From positions 1 to 44,083 of the forward strand of contig PKCS01000098.1 in assembly GCA_002862305.1 (NCBI GenBank): 44,083 nt of DNA. Reading direction: 5' to 3'. The stretch comes from Phycisphaerae bacterium (GTDB lineage Bacteria > Planctomycetota > Phycisphaerae > Phycisphaerales > SM1A02). Each line of letters begins with the position of its first letter. The stretch's first letter is position 1. The position numbers and the translations under genes are program-made. The notes beneath the pieces were generated by a model. That model did not search any database, was not told where the DNA came from, and saw only the letters and a program-made list of their open reading frames with translations. Shown piece by piece: positions 33,983-42,621 of the stretch.

Positions 33983-34972
33983 TCAGTTCTTGTCGTCGAA
34001 CCTCAGCGAGGATCCACCGGCTTCGGAGACGCTCTTGGAGATGCCGCAGAAGCTGTCACCCTCCCACTGTGCCTTGATGTCGCCACTGGCGCACTGGGCA
34101 CTGTTGGAGCCATCGCCGAAGTCGCACCAGAAGACGTTGTCGGGCAGGTTGCCGCCCGAGTCGAGGCAGACGTAGTTGGCGCCGTAGAAGCTCTCGCCGT
34201 ACTCCATGTGGTTGTCACCGAAGCAGAAGTAGCCGGCCCATCGATCAGGGCTGCCATGAAGTCCGAGGGTCGGGCTCTTCACGTAGTTCTCGGGGTGGGT
34301 CTCGTCGCCACCGCGGGTGCCGCGGGTGCAGAGCACCACGCACTCGGAACTGGCGTAGTTGACCCAGTTCTTCGAGCGACGGAGATTCGCCTTGTTGGAG
34401 ACGCTCTTCCCGTGGATGACCATGTGGGCGTAGGAGGTGTTGCACGTCTCCGGGTGGGAGTTCCCGTCCCAGTTCTGGGTGCACTCGTCATCCCAGCTGC
34501 CCTCGCCGTCCTCACTGATGTTCGCCGAGAACCCGGTGTCCCAGTAGCGCTGCTGGGAAGGCTGGATCGAGGAGTAGTCGTAGTCGTCGTCGACCTCGAT
34601 GTTCTCATTGACCTCGGTGGTTCCGATCAGGATGTTGGGCTTGAAGTACTCGCCCGCGATGCACATCGAGTAGAGGTTCTTGGTGGTGTTGATCTCCTGG
34701 CGTTCGGAGCCGAAGCGGCCCGCGTACTCGATGCCGCTGTTCTGGTACCAGTTCGGGTAGTAGATGCCCGGGATCGGGAGACGATTCTTCTTGTCGCTGT
34801 TGGCGTAGATCAGCATCCCCTTGTGGGTCTGGTTGATCTGCGAACTGTCCTTGGTCGAACGGGCGGACTGTCGGGCCTTGGCCAGGGCCGGCAGGAGCAG
34901 GCCGATGAGCAGTGCGATGATCGCAATGACCACCAGGAGCTCGACCAGGGTGAAACCACGGTTCTTTCGCAT
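33983..34972 (-). CDS. Prepilin-type large secreted protein, copy 2
   Basis: The ATG at 34972 has GGAG at 7 nt and gives 329 residues, so the 13 extra upstream codons of the open frame are excluded. The signal is RKNRG|FTLVELLVVIAIIALLIGLLLPALAKAR. The domain matches copy 1 in order: an INQTHKGMLIYANSD helix, a YWDTGFSANIS segment, CNTSYAHMVIHGKS, VVLCTRGTRGG, and CFGDNHMEYGESF near the C-terminus. It has more Cys residues than copy 1, perhaps disulfides in the exported form. An inverted repeat CGAGGT/ACCTCG (33930-33946) lies in the 79-nt gap before copy 1. Confidence 0.85.
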   Translation of the reverse strand: MRKNRGFTLVELLVVIAIIALLIGLLLPALAKARQSARSTKDSSQINQTHKGMLIYANSDKKNRLPIPGIYYPNWYQNSGIEYAGRFGSERQEINTTKNLYSMCIAGEYFKPNILIGTTEVNENIEVDDDYDYSSIQPSQQRYWDTGFSANISEDGEGSWDDECTQNWDGNSHPETCNTSYAHMVIHGKSVSNKANLRRSKNWVNYASSECVVLCTRGTRGGDETHPENYVKSPTLGLHGSPDRWAGYFCFGDNHMEYGESFYGANYVCLDSGGNLPDNVFWCDFGDGSNSAQCASGDIKAQWEGDSFCGISKSVSEAGGSSLRFDDKN

Positions 34973-35740
34973 TGGATTCTCCAATAGTTGCTTGCAGTTG
35001 TTACTTGACACGGGTGTGTTCTCTGACTGTGGCCGTTTGGGAGTACCTGTTCGTGATCAACGGGTGAGCATCGAGGTACTTCCCGAGGCCTTTTCTTGCA
35101 GGGCGCCTGGGACGGCCAGGCGCCGTGTCGGGTCCCGCAGGCCCGAAGGACTGCAGGGTCGGTCGGCTTGCCGTGAACGAGAACTGTGTGGGGCCAGAAC
35201 CAGACATCCGGCGGCCTCGCAGGGAGGTGCCGGAGCTCGATCTGTTGACGGATGCGGCATGTCCCGGTCCGTTTCCGGATCGGGGCAGGATCCTCCTCGA
35301 TCACCAGGGTGGTCGGAAGACCCGCGGGCGTCTCATGATTCCTCCAGGAATCCACAGTCGTCATACCCCCGAGGGGGTGACACGGCATCGGGTTGTCGCT
35401 GACGAGTGGGTAGGTAGGAATCGGCCAAGCGGCCGGTCATGAGTGCGGGCGTGGTCAAGGTCGAAACCCGACCGGAAGGTAGAAGGCTCTCGTCAGCCTG
35501 GAATCTGAGTTACCGGACCCTGTCATGCAGGAGCCCGGGAACCTCGTTGATCTACGGTAGATGATCGGGGTCGGTTGTCAAGTATCTTCCAAATCATGGT
35601 TTTTTCGGCTGTCGATCCGAAGTTCGCGATTCGGAGGGTACGCCCTGCACGCCGCGGGCGGTTGCGATAGGTTGGTCCTCGGGTGGCCCGGAGGGCCTCC
35701 TGCAGGCCCATTTGCCTCGCCCACTCCCCGGATCACCTCG
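34973..35740. other. Long gene-free stretch with several perfect inverted repeats
   Basis: 768 nt, the largest gap in the window. Frames open here on both strands have no recognisable domains and no convincing starts. Perfect short inverted repeats occur at 35102-35124 (9-bp stem GGCGCCTGG/CCAGGCGCC, 5-nt loop), 35337-35352 (6 bp), 35365-35378 (6 bp), 35422-35435 (5 bp, AAGC loop), 35460-35474 (5 bp) and 35550-35562 (6 bp). It must include the 5' regions of the minus-strand prepilin gene and the plus-strand RidA gene. A structured RNA is possible but I cannot assign one. Confidence 0.4.
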
Positions 35741-36226
35741 ATGGATGAACCCATGACCCCGTCACAGCGCATCGCCGAGCTGGGCCTGGTCCTCCCGGAC
35801 GCCCCGAGCCCCGTGGCGGCGTATCGACCTGCGGTGGTCTCGGATGGTTTGGTCTTCGTCAGCGGTCAGATCCCCCTCAGTGATGGGCGGCTCACCGCGG
35901 CCGGCTCGGTTCCCTCCGCGCTCGGCCTCGAGGATGCCAAGGCGGCTGCACGGCTTTGCGCCCTCAACGGCCTCGCCGTGCTCGATTCCACCCTGCCCGG
36001 AGGGATCGACTCGGTCCTCCAGATCGTCAGGCTCGGCGTCTTCGTCTGCTCGGACCGCGGCTTTCACGACCAGCCGCAGGTCGCCAACGGCGCAAGCGAG
36101 CTGATGGAGCAGGTGTTCGGCGAGTCCGGGCGTCATGCCCGGGCCGCGGTCGGCGTGATCGCCCTGCCGCTCGGGGCCTCGGTGGAGGTCGAACTCGCGG
36201 CGCGGGTCACCTGCTCACGAGAATGA
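35741..36226 (+). CDS. RidA/YjgF/UK114 family protein
   Basis: The frame is open further upstream, but homology begins at about 35741 (MDEPMTPSQRIAELGLVLPD), giving 161 residues; an ATG four codons later is also possible. The subfamily is the longer RidA type with PVAAYRPAVVSDGLVFVSGQIP, AARLCALNGLAVLDSTL, RLGVFVCSDRGFHDQPQVANGASELM and GRHARAAVGVIALPLGASVEVE. The Arg in the RHARAAVGV stretch aligns with the substrate-binding Arg of RidA. Family members deaminate reactive enamine/imine intermediates; activity of this subfamily is less certain. The gene end overlaps the end of the convergent kinase gene by 20 nt. Confidence 0.88.
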   Translation: MDEPMTPSQRIAELGLVLPDAPSPVAAYRPAVVSDGLVFVSGQIPLSDGRLTAAGSVPSALGLEDAKAAARLCALNGLAVLDSTLPGGIDSVLQIVRLGVFVCSDRGFHDQPQVANGASELMEQVFGESGRHARAAVGVIALPLGASVEVELAARVTCSRE

Positions 36227-37727
36227 GCACCAGGACGAGTGCGATCAGCCCGAGGATCGTCACCACCAGAATCTTGAACGAGGAATCGGATTTCCCGCCG
36301 CGACCCGCCGGCGATCGGTCGTTTCGCGTGACCACCAGCCCGGGGGGCACCGTCTCGTCCTGGCTCAGGCTCTTCGCCACGGTCGAGAGATCGATCCTCG
36401 AACCAGCATGCAGCGGTCTCTTGCCCTCGAGGACGAGATCGATGTCCTGGATCAGGTCGCTGGCGCTTCCATAACGGTCGCTCGGTCGCTTCTCGAGCAT
36501 CATCTCGATGATCTGGGCGGTCCCTGCCGAGAGCTTTGAATTGACGTGGTCGGGGGGGACGAGGTCGTCCTTGAGGTGGCGATGCATGACCTGCGAAGGG
36601 GAACGTCCCTCGAAGGGGACCTTCCCCGTCACCATGTGGTACATGGTGGAGCCAAGGCCGTAGATGTCCGATTCCGGGCCGATCTGGACCCGGCCGCGGA
36701 TCTGCTCGGGACTGATGTAGAACGGGGTCCCGTAGGCACGTCCCGCCTCGGACTCGGCCAGTTCCTTGTCGCTCAACGCCCTGGCGAGTCCCAGGTCTGC
36801 CAGCTTCACCACTCCGTTCGAGGCCATCATGATGTTCTTCGGCTTGATGTCCCGGTGAATGAAGCCCCGCTCATGCGCGTGCTGGAGTGCGGAGGCCACC
36901 TGCCTCAGGATCCTCAGGGCCTCGTCCTCGGAGATCCTGCGGTCCCGCTTGATCGCATCGAACACGGTCTCGCCGTCCACGTACTCCATGACGAAGTAGT
37001 GGTGGTCACCCGCCTGACCGACGTCGTAGGCCTGCACGACGTTCGCGTCGTTGAGCTTCGCCGCCGCGCGCCCTTCCCGGTAGAAGCGCTCGATGAATGA
37101 GGCATTCGCCGAGAACCGCTTCGGCAGGACCTTGATGGCCACCAGGCGATCGAGGCTCAGCTGGCGGGCCAGGAACACCGTGGCCATCGCTCCCGATCCG
37201 AGCTTTCGGAGGATCGTGTAGCCGGGTATCTGCTGGCTGTTCTTGTCGGTCTCGTACTCGCCCCTCACCCGGTCCAGCTGCCTGCGCGTGATCATGTCCT
37301 CCTTGACCAGCACATCGGCCACCGAGAGGGACGGGTCCATCTGCCGTCGCTTGGCGGCGAGTTCAAGCGCCTCGTCCAGCTCATCCGCGGTGACCAGCCC
37401 GCGTTCGACCACGATCCTGCCGACCACCGTGTCGAATCCCTGCCCGGTTCTCGAACCATCGTTGGGGTCGTCCCCGGTCGCCCCGTCGACAGCGCCGCTG
37501 GTCTCGCTGCCCGGGGTGTGGGTCGGGTCCTCTACCGGATCTGACTCTGTGTTTCTGCTGGTGATTGCGTCACTGCTTCCAGGCTTGTGGTCTTCGGAAC
37601 GAGCTGCGCCACCGAGATCACGCTCGCGCGGAACGTGACTATGAACTCCATGGTGGACGCATGTCAAGATAGTGCACGTTACGCCGGCAACGTATACTTC
37701 GTACAGGACCCCTCCGCGGCTGCACAA
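36207..37727 (-). CDS. Membrane-anchored Ser/Thr protein kinase
   Basis: Up to 506 residues. The kinase domain (about 168-430) has the Gly loop LGSGAMATVF, VAIKVLP (ATP-binding Lys), the catalytic loop HRDIKPKNIM, the Mg loop DLG instead of DFG, and SPEQIRG. Ahead of it is a ~60-residue helical domain (GRIVVERGLVTADELDEAL) like the N-terminal MshEN module of GspE-type ATPases. The C-terminus is one membrane helix (ILVVTILGLIALVLVLILV). The start is unsettled: a TTG at 37727, a TTG at 37667 or a GTG at 37427; the acidic linker between has coding-like codon use, so a start upstream of 37427 is favoured. Divergent from the heptosyltransferase gene, and convergent with RidA. Confidence 0.88.
   Translation of the reverse strand: MCSRGGVLYEVYVAGVTCTILTCVHHGVHSHVPRERDLGGAARSEDHKPGSSDAITSRNTESDPVEDPTHTPGSETSGAVDGATGDDPNDGSRTGQGFDTVVGRIVVERGLVTADELDEALELAAKRRQMDPSLSVADVLVKEDMITRRQLDRVRGEYETDKNSQQIPGYTILRKLGSGAMATVFLARQLSLDRLVAIKVLPKRFSANASFIERFYREGRAAAKLNDANVVQAYDVGQAGDHHYFVMEYVDGETVFDAIKRDRRISEDEALRILRQVASALQHAHERGFIHRDIKPKNIMMASNGVVKLADLGLARALSDKELAESEAGRAYGTPFYISPEQIRGRVQIGPESDIYGLGSTMYHMVTGKVPFEGRSPSQVMHRHLKDDLVPPDHVNSKLSAGTAQIIEMMLEKRPSDRYGSASDLIQDIDLVLEGKRPLHAGSRIDLSTVAKSLSQDETVPPGLVVTRNDRSPAGRGGKSDSSFKILVVTILGLIALVLVLILVSR
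37638..37667 (-). promoter_or_regulatory. Candidate sigma-70 promoter for the kinase gene
   Basis: A perfect TTGACA (37667-37662) and CATAGT (4 of 6 matches to TATAAT) are 18 nt apart on the minus strand. If used, transcription begins near 37630 and only the GTG at 37427 would be available as a start, so it conflicts with the longer reading frame. Confidence 0.35.
37693..37698 (+). promoter_or_regulatory. -10 box for the envelope cluster
   Basis: TATACT matches TATAAT at five of six positions and lies 53 nt before the heptosyltransferase ATG. No good -35 is visible 16-18 nt upstream. It is the most plausible transcription start for the gene cluster from 37752 to 42407. Confidence 0.4.
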
Positions 37728-37751
37728 GATCGTGCGGTCCGAGAGAACTCG

Positions 37752-38801
37752 ATGACAGCTCTCAACCCAGAATCCATTCTAATCGTGCGCCCCAGCGCCC
37801 TCGGCGACGTCTGTCGGACCGTTCCCGTACTGGTCTCCCTGAGGAAGAAGTGGCCAGATGCACGCATCGGCTGGCTAGTGCAGGATAACTTCGCGGAAGC
37901 CGTCTCCGCCCATCCCAGCCTGGATGAGCTGATCCCCTTCCCCAGATCAAGGATGCGGTCGGCTTGGCGTTCCCCGAAACGGATGCTCGAGGTGCTCCGT
38001 TTCCTGCGCATGCTCAAGGGAGGGGATTGGGACCTGGTGCTCGACTGCCAGGGACTCGCCCGCAGCAGCCTGTTCTCACGACTCTCCGGTAGTTCGCGGC
38101 GCGTCGGGTTCTCCGAAGCCCGCGAGTTTGGATGGCTGCTGTTGACCGACCGGGTTCCGACCGTCTCGACCCACATCGTGGACAGGACCATGGAATTGGT
38201 TGCGCACCTCGGCGCGGACACCGAGCCGGACATGCGCCTCCACGCCCCGCCCGACTCCATCGATGGCTGGCAGGACAGTGACCTTCGCCCCGCATCGGCC
38301 TACGTCGTGCTGGCTCCGCGAAGCCGTTGGGGCACCAAGGAGTGGCCGATGGACAAGTGGCGCGGCCTGATCGAGGAGCTCTCGGCGAGGGGACATCGGG
38401 ACTTCGTGCTGGTGGGCAGTGCCGACGAGCGCGATTCGCTTGAACGACTCATCGGCATGCTGGACGGGCGCGACGGGCCCAGAGTGGTCTCGATGGCCGG
38501 GCGGACGACGGTGGGGGACCTCATGGCGATCATCCGATCCGCGACCCTCGTGGTGGCCAACGACTCCGCGGCGCTGCACGTGGCGGTCGGTTTCTCGCGG
38601 CCGATGGTGGGGTTGTTCGGTCCCACGGATCCCCGAGAGGTGGGGCCCTACGGAGCCCTCGACCAGGTCATTCGTCATGCAGGCGCCACCGGGTCGGGGC
38701 ATGACTACCGTTCACGCTCGGTTTCGCTGGACTCCATGGACCGTATCACGGTCGCGGAGGTCGTCGAGCGTGCCCTCGAGGTCCTGGAGCCAGGGGCATG
38801 A
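37752..38801 (+). CDS. Family 9 glycosyltransferase (heptosyltransferase-like)
   Basis: The ATG at 37752 (MTALNPESILIVRPSALGDV) gives 349 residues; upstream codons in the frame do not look coding. The GT-B enzyme has the GT9 features IVRPSALGDVCRTVPVL at the N-terminus, LVLDCQGLARSSLFSRL, then VVLAPRSRWGTKEWPMDKW, and the donor-binding VANDSAALHVAVGFSRP followed by LFGPTDPREVGPYG. Heptosyltransferases add heptose from ADP-heptose to the inner core of lipopolysaccharide. The presence of hldE, which makes the donor, three genes downstream supports this. The stop overlaps the Maf ATG by 4 nt. Confidence 0.9.
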   Translation: MTALNPESILIVRPSALGDVCRTVPVLVSLRKKWPDARIGWLVQDNFAEAVSAHPSLDELIPFPRSRMRSAWRSPKRMLEVLRFLRMLKGGDWDLVLDCQGLARSSLFSRLSGSSRRVGFSEAREFGWLLLTDRVPTVSTHIVDRTMELVAHLGADTEPDMRLHAPPDSIDGWQDSDLRPASAYVVLAPRSRWGTKEWPMDKWRGLIEELSARGHRDFVLVGSADERDSLERLIGMLDGRDGPRVVSMAGRTTVGDLMAIIRSATLVVANDSAALHVAVGFSRPMVGLFGPTDPREVGPYGALDQVIRHAGATGSGHDYRSRSVSLDSMDRITVAEVVERALEVLEPGA

Positions 38802-39415
38802 GGCCGCTTTGGCTCGCCAGTTCCTCCCCGCGCCGGAAGAAGATGCTGCTCGAGGCGGGACTGGCCCCCCGACTCGCCCCCGGATCCCTCGATGACGACC
38901 TCCTCCGTTTCAACCGGGCGAGCGTGCCTTCGATCTGCCTCGCGCGGGCGTGGTTCAAGGCCCTGGGGAGTCACCAGAGGCTCCTCGAATCAGAATCACC
39001 CGATCCCGGGGACCGGGGCGTGCTGCTCGCCGCCGACACCTTGTGCGAGCTGGCGGGTGCCCCCCTCGGCAAGCCCCGGAACGAGGCCGACGCGCTGGAG
39101 ATGCTGCACAGCCTCTGTGGTGCGCGTCATCGGACCATCACCGCCGTGGCGCTGCTGGATCGTGCCACCATGGATCGTTCGCTGTGGTTCGATGCGGCGG
39201 AGGTCACGATCGGCACCGTTCCGGAGACGGAGCTTCGCCGCTACGTCGCCACCGACGGCTGGCGTGGGAAGTCAGGCGGCTACAATCTCGAGGACAGGAT
39301 CTCCGATGGCTGGCCGGTCACCTGCGACGGAGATCCCGCGACCGTGATGGGTCTCCCGGTGCGCAGGCTGGTTCCCGAGGTCGTGCAACTCCTGGATCGG
39401 AGCCAGAGCACGTGA
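38798..39415 (+). CDS. maf: Maf-family nucleotide pyrophosphatase
   Basis: 205 residues, overlapping the previous gene by ATGA. The Maf signature is LASSSPRRKKMLLEAG at the N-terminus, AADTLC (catalytic Asp) and KPRNEADALEMLHSLCGARH. The latter part (GWRGKSGGYNLED) matches the family's YxiQG-type region in position but differs in sequence. Maf proteins hydrolyse canonical or modified NTPs and have been tied to septum formation. Its place in an LPS gene cluster looks like operon packing, not function. It overlaps the next gene by 4 nt (GTGA). Confidence 0.9.
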   Translation: MRPLWLASSSPRRKKMLLEAGLAPRLAPGSLDDDLLRFNRASVPSICLARAWFKALGSHQRLLESESPDPGDRGVLLAADTLCELAGAPLGKPRNEADALEMLHSLCGARHRTITAVALLDRATMDRSLWFDAAEVTIGTVPETELRRYVATDGWRGKSGGYNLEDRISDGWPVTCDGDPATVMGLPVRRLVPEVVQLLDRSQST

Positions 39416-39828
39416 TCGCCGCGATCGACATGTCCCCCTATGCAAGCATCGGTATCGGTGGCCTGCTGATCGGACTGTGCGCCTGGTACTGGCAGCACCT
39501 CGGGAAGGTCGGCACCTCCCCGGCCAGGCGATCGATCCGTCGTGGCTCGCTGGTCATTGCGGTCCTCGCCGTCTTCGCACTGGTACGGGCCGCTTCCTTC
39601 GTCGATTCCGAGGTGCATCCCGCCAACTACGTCAATTCATGGCTCGCGGCCATCGGACTGCTCTTCCTCTTCATGGTTCTGATCGGATTGGATCTCTTCA
39701 ACAGCTTCCTCGTGTACCGTCGCCTGCTCGCCCACGACATGATTCTCGACGCGCGGACACTGCAGTCCCATGTCGACCAGCCCCGAGGCCCGGCGGCACC
39801 GGAACCAGACGATGAACGCACGGAATGA
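39412..39828 (+). CDS. Small integral membrane protein
   Basis: The GTG at 39412 overlaps the Maf stop and gives 138 residues; an ATG six codons in (39430) is another possible start. Three hydrophobic segments (about 10-30, 45-65 and 78-103) and a charged C-terminus ending in DQPRGPAAPEPDDE are visible. I do not recognise a family. The C-terminal 17 nt overlap lpxK. It is part of the envelope operon by spacing. Confidence 0.7.
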   Translation: MIAAIDMSPYASIGIGGLLIGLCAWYWQHLGKVGTSPARRSIRRGSLVIAVLAVFALVRAASFVDSEVHPANYVNSWLAAIGLLFLFMVLIGLDLFNSFLVYRRLLAHDMILDARTLQSHVDQPRGPAAPEPDDERTE

Positions 39829-40861
39829 GCAAGGTCCGATCCCGGGAGTCCCGCGGCCAGCCACCTGGGTGGCCTCCCGCTGCTACGCGGCAGGGGAACG
39901 ACTGGTCTCCACCTGGCGATCCCGTGGCGACGCACGAAGACTCCCGGTCCCGGTGGTCTCGGTGGGCAACCTGACCCTTGGTGGAACGGGAAAGACCCCG
40001 GTGACCACCATCCTCGCCGAATCACTCGCGGCGGCAGGCCTGCGTCCCGCCATCGCCTTGCGTGGATACCGCGCGCGACAGACGGGTGGTTCCGATGAAG
40101 CCGAGGAGTATCGCACGAGAATGCCGGACGTCCCGATCCTGGTCGGGGCGGATCGGGCTGGTACCGCGGCATCCCGACTCGCGGTGGACCCCGATGCCTT
40201 CGACGTCCTGCTGCTCGACGACGGATTCCAGCACCGGCAGCTTCACCGTGATCTCGACATCGTCCTGGTCGACGCCACGAGACCCGCCCTTGACGGCGAC
40301 CTCGTGCCGCATGGCTGGCTGCGCGAACCGGCCTCCCGGATCCAGCGTGCCGGACTGGTGGTGGTGACCAACGGCCCCGAAGGGGAACTCGAGCCAGGGC
40401 TGCTGGACTCGATCACGAGACACCGCGGCAGTCCACCGGACGTCGTCACCCGGCACCGGTGGCGAACCATCAGGTCCTTCCCAGAATCCGAGTCGGACGG
40501 GATGGCGCATGGAGGGGTCCGACCGCGTTCGGGGAGGGTCCTCCTCGTAAGCGGACTGGGAAACCCTTCGGCATTCGAGGACCACGCCCGGCGAGAGGGG
40601 ATCGATGTCGTGGATCACCTCGTGCTGCGTGACCACGCGGCCTACGACGATTCCACGATCGAGCGGATACTGTCGGCCTCCACCCGGGCCGATGCGCTGC
40701 TGGTCTCGGCCAAGGATTGGGTGAAATTGAGAAAAAAAGCGCGTGCTTCGGACCTGCCGGTTCCCGTTCTGGTGCCTGAGGTCGAGATCGAGATCGTCTC
40801 GGGCGCCCAACGCCTGTCCGAAGCCCTCTCGGAGGCCTGCGGGCGACGCATTGCCCTGTAG
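39812..40861 (+). CDS. lpxK: Tetraacyldisaccharide 4'-kinase LpxK
   Basis: 349 residues from the ATG at 39812. LpxK phosphorylates the 4' position of the lipid A disaccharide at the inner membrane. The P-loop VGNLTLGGTGKTPVT is at about 50-64. The signature LDDGFQHRQLHRDLDIVLVD and the phrase PHGWLREP are highly typical. The C-terminal half has LLVSGLGNPSAFE and DHAAYDD, also LpxK hallmarks. It indicates a lipid A pathway and therefore an outer membrane. It overlaps the small membrane protein gene by 17 nt and ends 10 nt before hldE. Confidence 0.95.
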   Translation: MNARNEQGPIPGVPRPATWVASRCYAAGERLVSTWRSRGDARRLPVPVVSVGNLTLGGTGKTPVTTILAESLAAAGLRPAIALRGYRARQTGGSDEAEEYRTRMPDVPILVGADRAGTAASRLAVDPDAFDVLLLDDGFQHRQLHRDLDIVLVDATRPALDGDLVPHGWLREPASRIQRAGLVVVTNGPEGELEPGLLDSITRHRGSPPDVVTRHRWRTIRSFPESESDGMAHGGVRPRSGRVLLVSGLGNPSAFEDHARREGIDVVDHLVLRDHAAYDDSTIERILSASTRADALLVSAKDWVKLRKKARASDLPVPVLVPEVEIEIVSGAQRLSEALSEACGRRIAL

Positions 40862-40871
40862 ACTTGCCCTC

Positions 40872-42407
40872 ATGAGATCCGAGTCACAGAGCGCACTCCT
40901 CGACCTGCATGGCCGGGTACAGACCTTCGCCCCCTTCAAGGTGGTCCTGGTCGGGGACTACATGCTGGACAGGCAGATCCGGGGGACCGTGGACCGGATC
41001 AGTCCCGAAGCCCCCGTGCCAGTGCTCACCTCGAGATCGCAGGCGGACTTCGAGAGTTCCCCCGGTGGAAGCGGAAACGTCGCGGCCTGCCTCGCGGCGC
41101 TCGGTGGCGTCGTCCACTGCATCGGCGTGGTCGGCGACGACCCAGACGGAGGGCTTCTGAGGACCGGCCTCGAGTCCATCGGCTGCGTCACCGAGGGGCT
41201 CGTCGAGGATTCGACCCGACCGACCACCCTCAAGCAGAGCATGGTGGGACTCGCGCAGCATCGCCATCCTCAGAAGATGTTCAGGTTCGACATCGAATCG
41301 ACCGACCCGCTCTCTGCGGAATGCGAGCAGCGACTGCTCGATGCACTCGCCAAGGCGCTGCCGGGCTCCGCCGTGGTCTGCCTCGAGGACTACGGCAAGG
41401 GGGTCTGTTCCCCACGCGTCTGCGAGGAGACCATGAGGATGGCCTCCGAACTGGGCATACCGGTGATGGTCGATCCCGCATCCCGTGACTCCTTCGAACG
41501 CTACTCGGGCGCGGCACTGATCACCCCCAACCGGAGCGAGGCCGAGAGGGCTCTCGGCGGTGGAGCGACTCCGTCAACCGCTTCCTCCTCCGGGGTCGAG
41601 CACGGGCGATCGCTCGCCGAACGACTCCACGGTTCCCTCGATGTTTCGGAAATCGTGGTGACCATCGATCGTGATGGCGCGGTGTACTCCGTCGATCGCG
41701 GCACCGAACCCGTGCACGTCGCCACTCGTGCCCGGCACGTCTACGACGTGACCGGGGCAGGTGACGTGGTCCTGGCCGTACTTGCCGCCTGCAAGGCGCA
41801 TTCCATGGGAATCCACGAATCAGTCCAGCTTGCCAACATCGCCGCCGGGCTCGAGGTCGAGACGTTCGGGGTCAGACCGATCCCCCTCGGGGAGCTCTCC
41901 GGTGCCCTGCTGGACGAGGCGCGTGGCGGCGGGCGCGAGCGTGACCTGCCGACGCTCCTCGACGAGCTGGACCAGCTCAGACGCGAAGGCAAGCGGGTCG
42001 TGCTCACCAACGGATGCTTCGACGTCATCCACGCCGGTCACGTCGCCTACCTGCGGGAGGCCGGCATGGTGGGGGACGTCCTCGTCGTCGGTCTGAACTC
42101 GGATGAGCAGGTCCGCATCCAGAAGGGGGCCGACCGGCCGATCTTCAATGCCACCGAGCGGCTCGAGATCCTCGGAGAACTCCGTTGCATCGACTACCTC
42201 GTCATCTTCGAGGAGCCGACGGCGGAATCCCTGATCAGGGCGATCCGGCCGGACGTCTACGTGAAGGGTGGCGACTACCAGCCGGAGGAGATCGCCGAGT
42301 ACGGGCTCTTGACCGAACTCGGCATCGAAACCCGCGTACTAGCCTCGAGACCAGGGCTCGGATCCAGTGCCCTGATCGATCGAATCCGTTCCCAGTCCGG
42401 GGCCTGA
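40872..42407 (+). CDS. hldE: Bifunctional heptose 7-phosphate kinase / heptose 1-phosphate adenylyltransferase
   Basis: 511 residues from the ATG at 40872. The N-terminal ribokinase-family domain (about 1-345) has VVLVGDYMLDRQIRGTVDRI, SPGGSGNVAACLAALGG, and the anion hole/catalytic VYDVTGAGDVVLAVLA. The C-terminal cytidylyltransferase-like domain (about 370-511) has VVLTNGCFDVIHAGHVAYL, LNSDEQVRIQKGADRP and VYVKGGDYQPEEI. Together they make ADP-D-glycero-beta-D-manno-heptose except for the phosphatase (GmhB) and epimerase steps, which are not in the window. The product feeds the heptosyltransferase encoded upstream. Confidence 0.96.
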   Translation: MRSESQSALLDLHGRVQTFAPFKVVLVGDYMLDRQIRGTVDRISPEAPVPVLTSRSQADFESSPGGSGNVAACLAALGGVVHCIGVVGDDPDGGLLRTGLESIGCVTEGLVEDSTRPTTLKQSMVGLAQHRHPQKMFRFDIESTDPLSAECEQRLLDALAKALPGSAVVCLEDYGKGVCSPRVCEETMRMASELGIPVMVDPASRDSFERYSGAALITPNRSEAERALGGGATPSTASSSGVEHGRSLAERLHGSLDVSEIVVTIDRDGAVYSVDRGTEPVHVATRARHVYDVTGAGDVVLAVLAACKAHSMGIHESVQLANIAAGLEVETFGVRPIPLGELSGALLDEARGGGRERDLPTLLDELDQLRREGKRVVLTNGCFDVIHAGHVAYLREAGMVGDVLVVGLNSDEQVRIQKGADRPIFNATERLEILGELRCIDYLVIFEEPTAESLIRAIRPDVYVKGGDYQPEEIAEYGLLTELGIETRVLASRPGLGSSALIDRIRSQSGA

Positions 42408-42621
42408 GCGGCCTCCCGGCCACCAACCAACGTTCTAGGACGCTCCAGACGGGATTTTTTCCCTGTCCGCCATCGGTGTTTCGCGGAGGTCACCAAAAGG
42501 TGTGGCCCCCTCTCCCGACTGTGGCACCCTGACGGTAGGCCGCTCCATCACGACCACGGGGCCGATCCACCCCCGGATCGTCCCCCTCTGCGCTCGAAAA
42601 TCACAGACAGGATTCAGCCAC

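Noticed and set aside
35125-35442. Plus-strand 105-codon open frame in the long gap
   Set aside because: No homology-like pattern, no Shine-Dalgarno and poor codon bias; not supported as a gene.
35460-35515. Possible SRP RNA (CCGGAAGG tetraloop-like element)
   Set aside because: The GGAA loop sequence is present, but flanking bases do not pair as the SRP hairpin requires.
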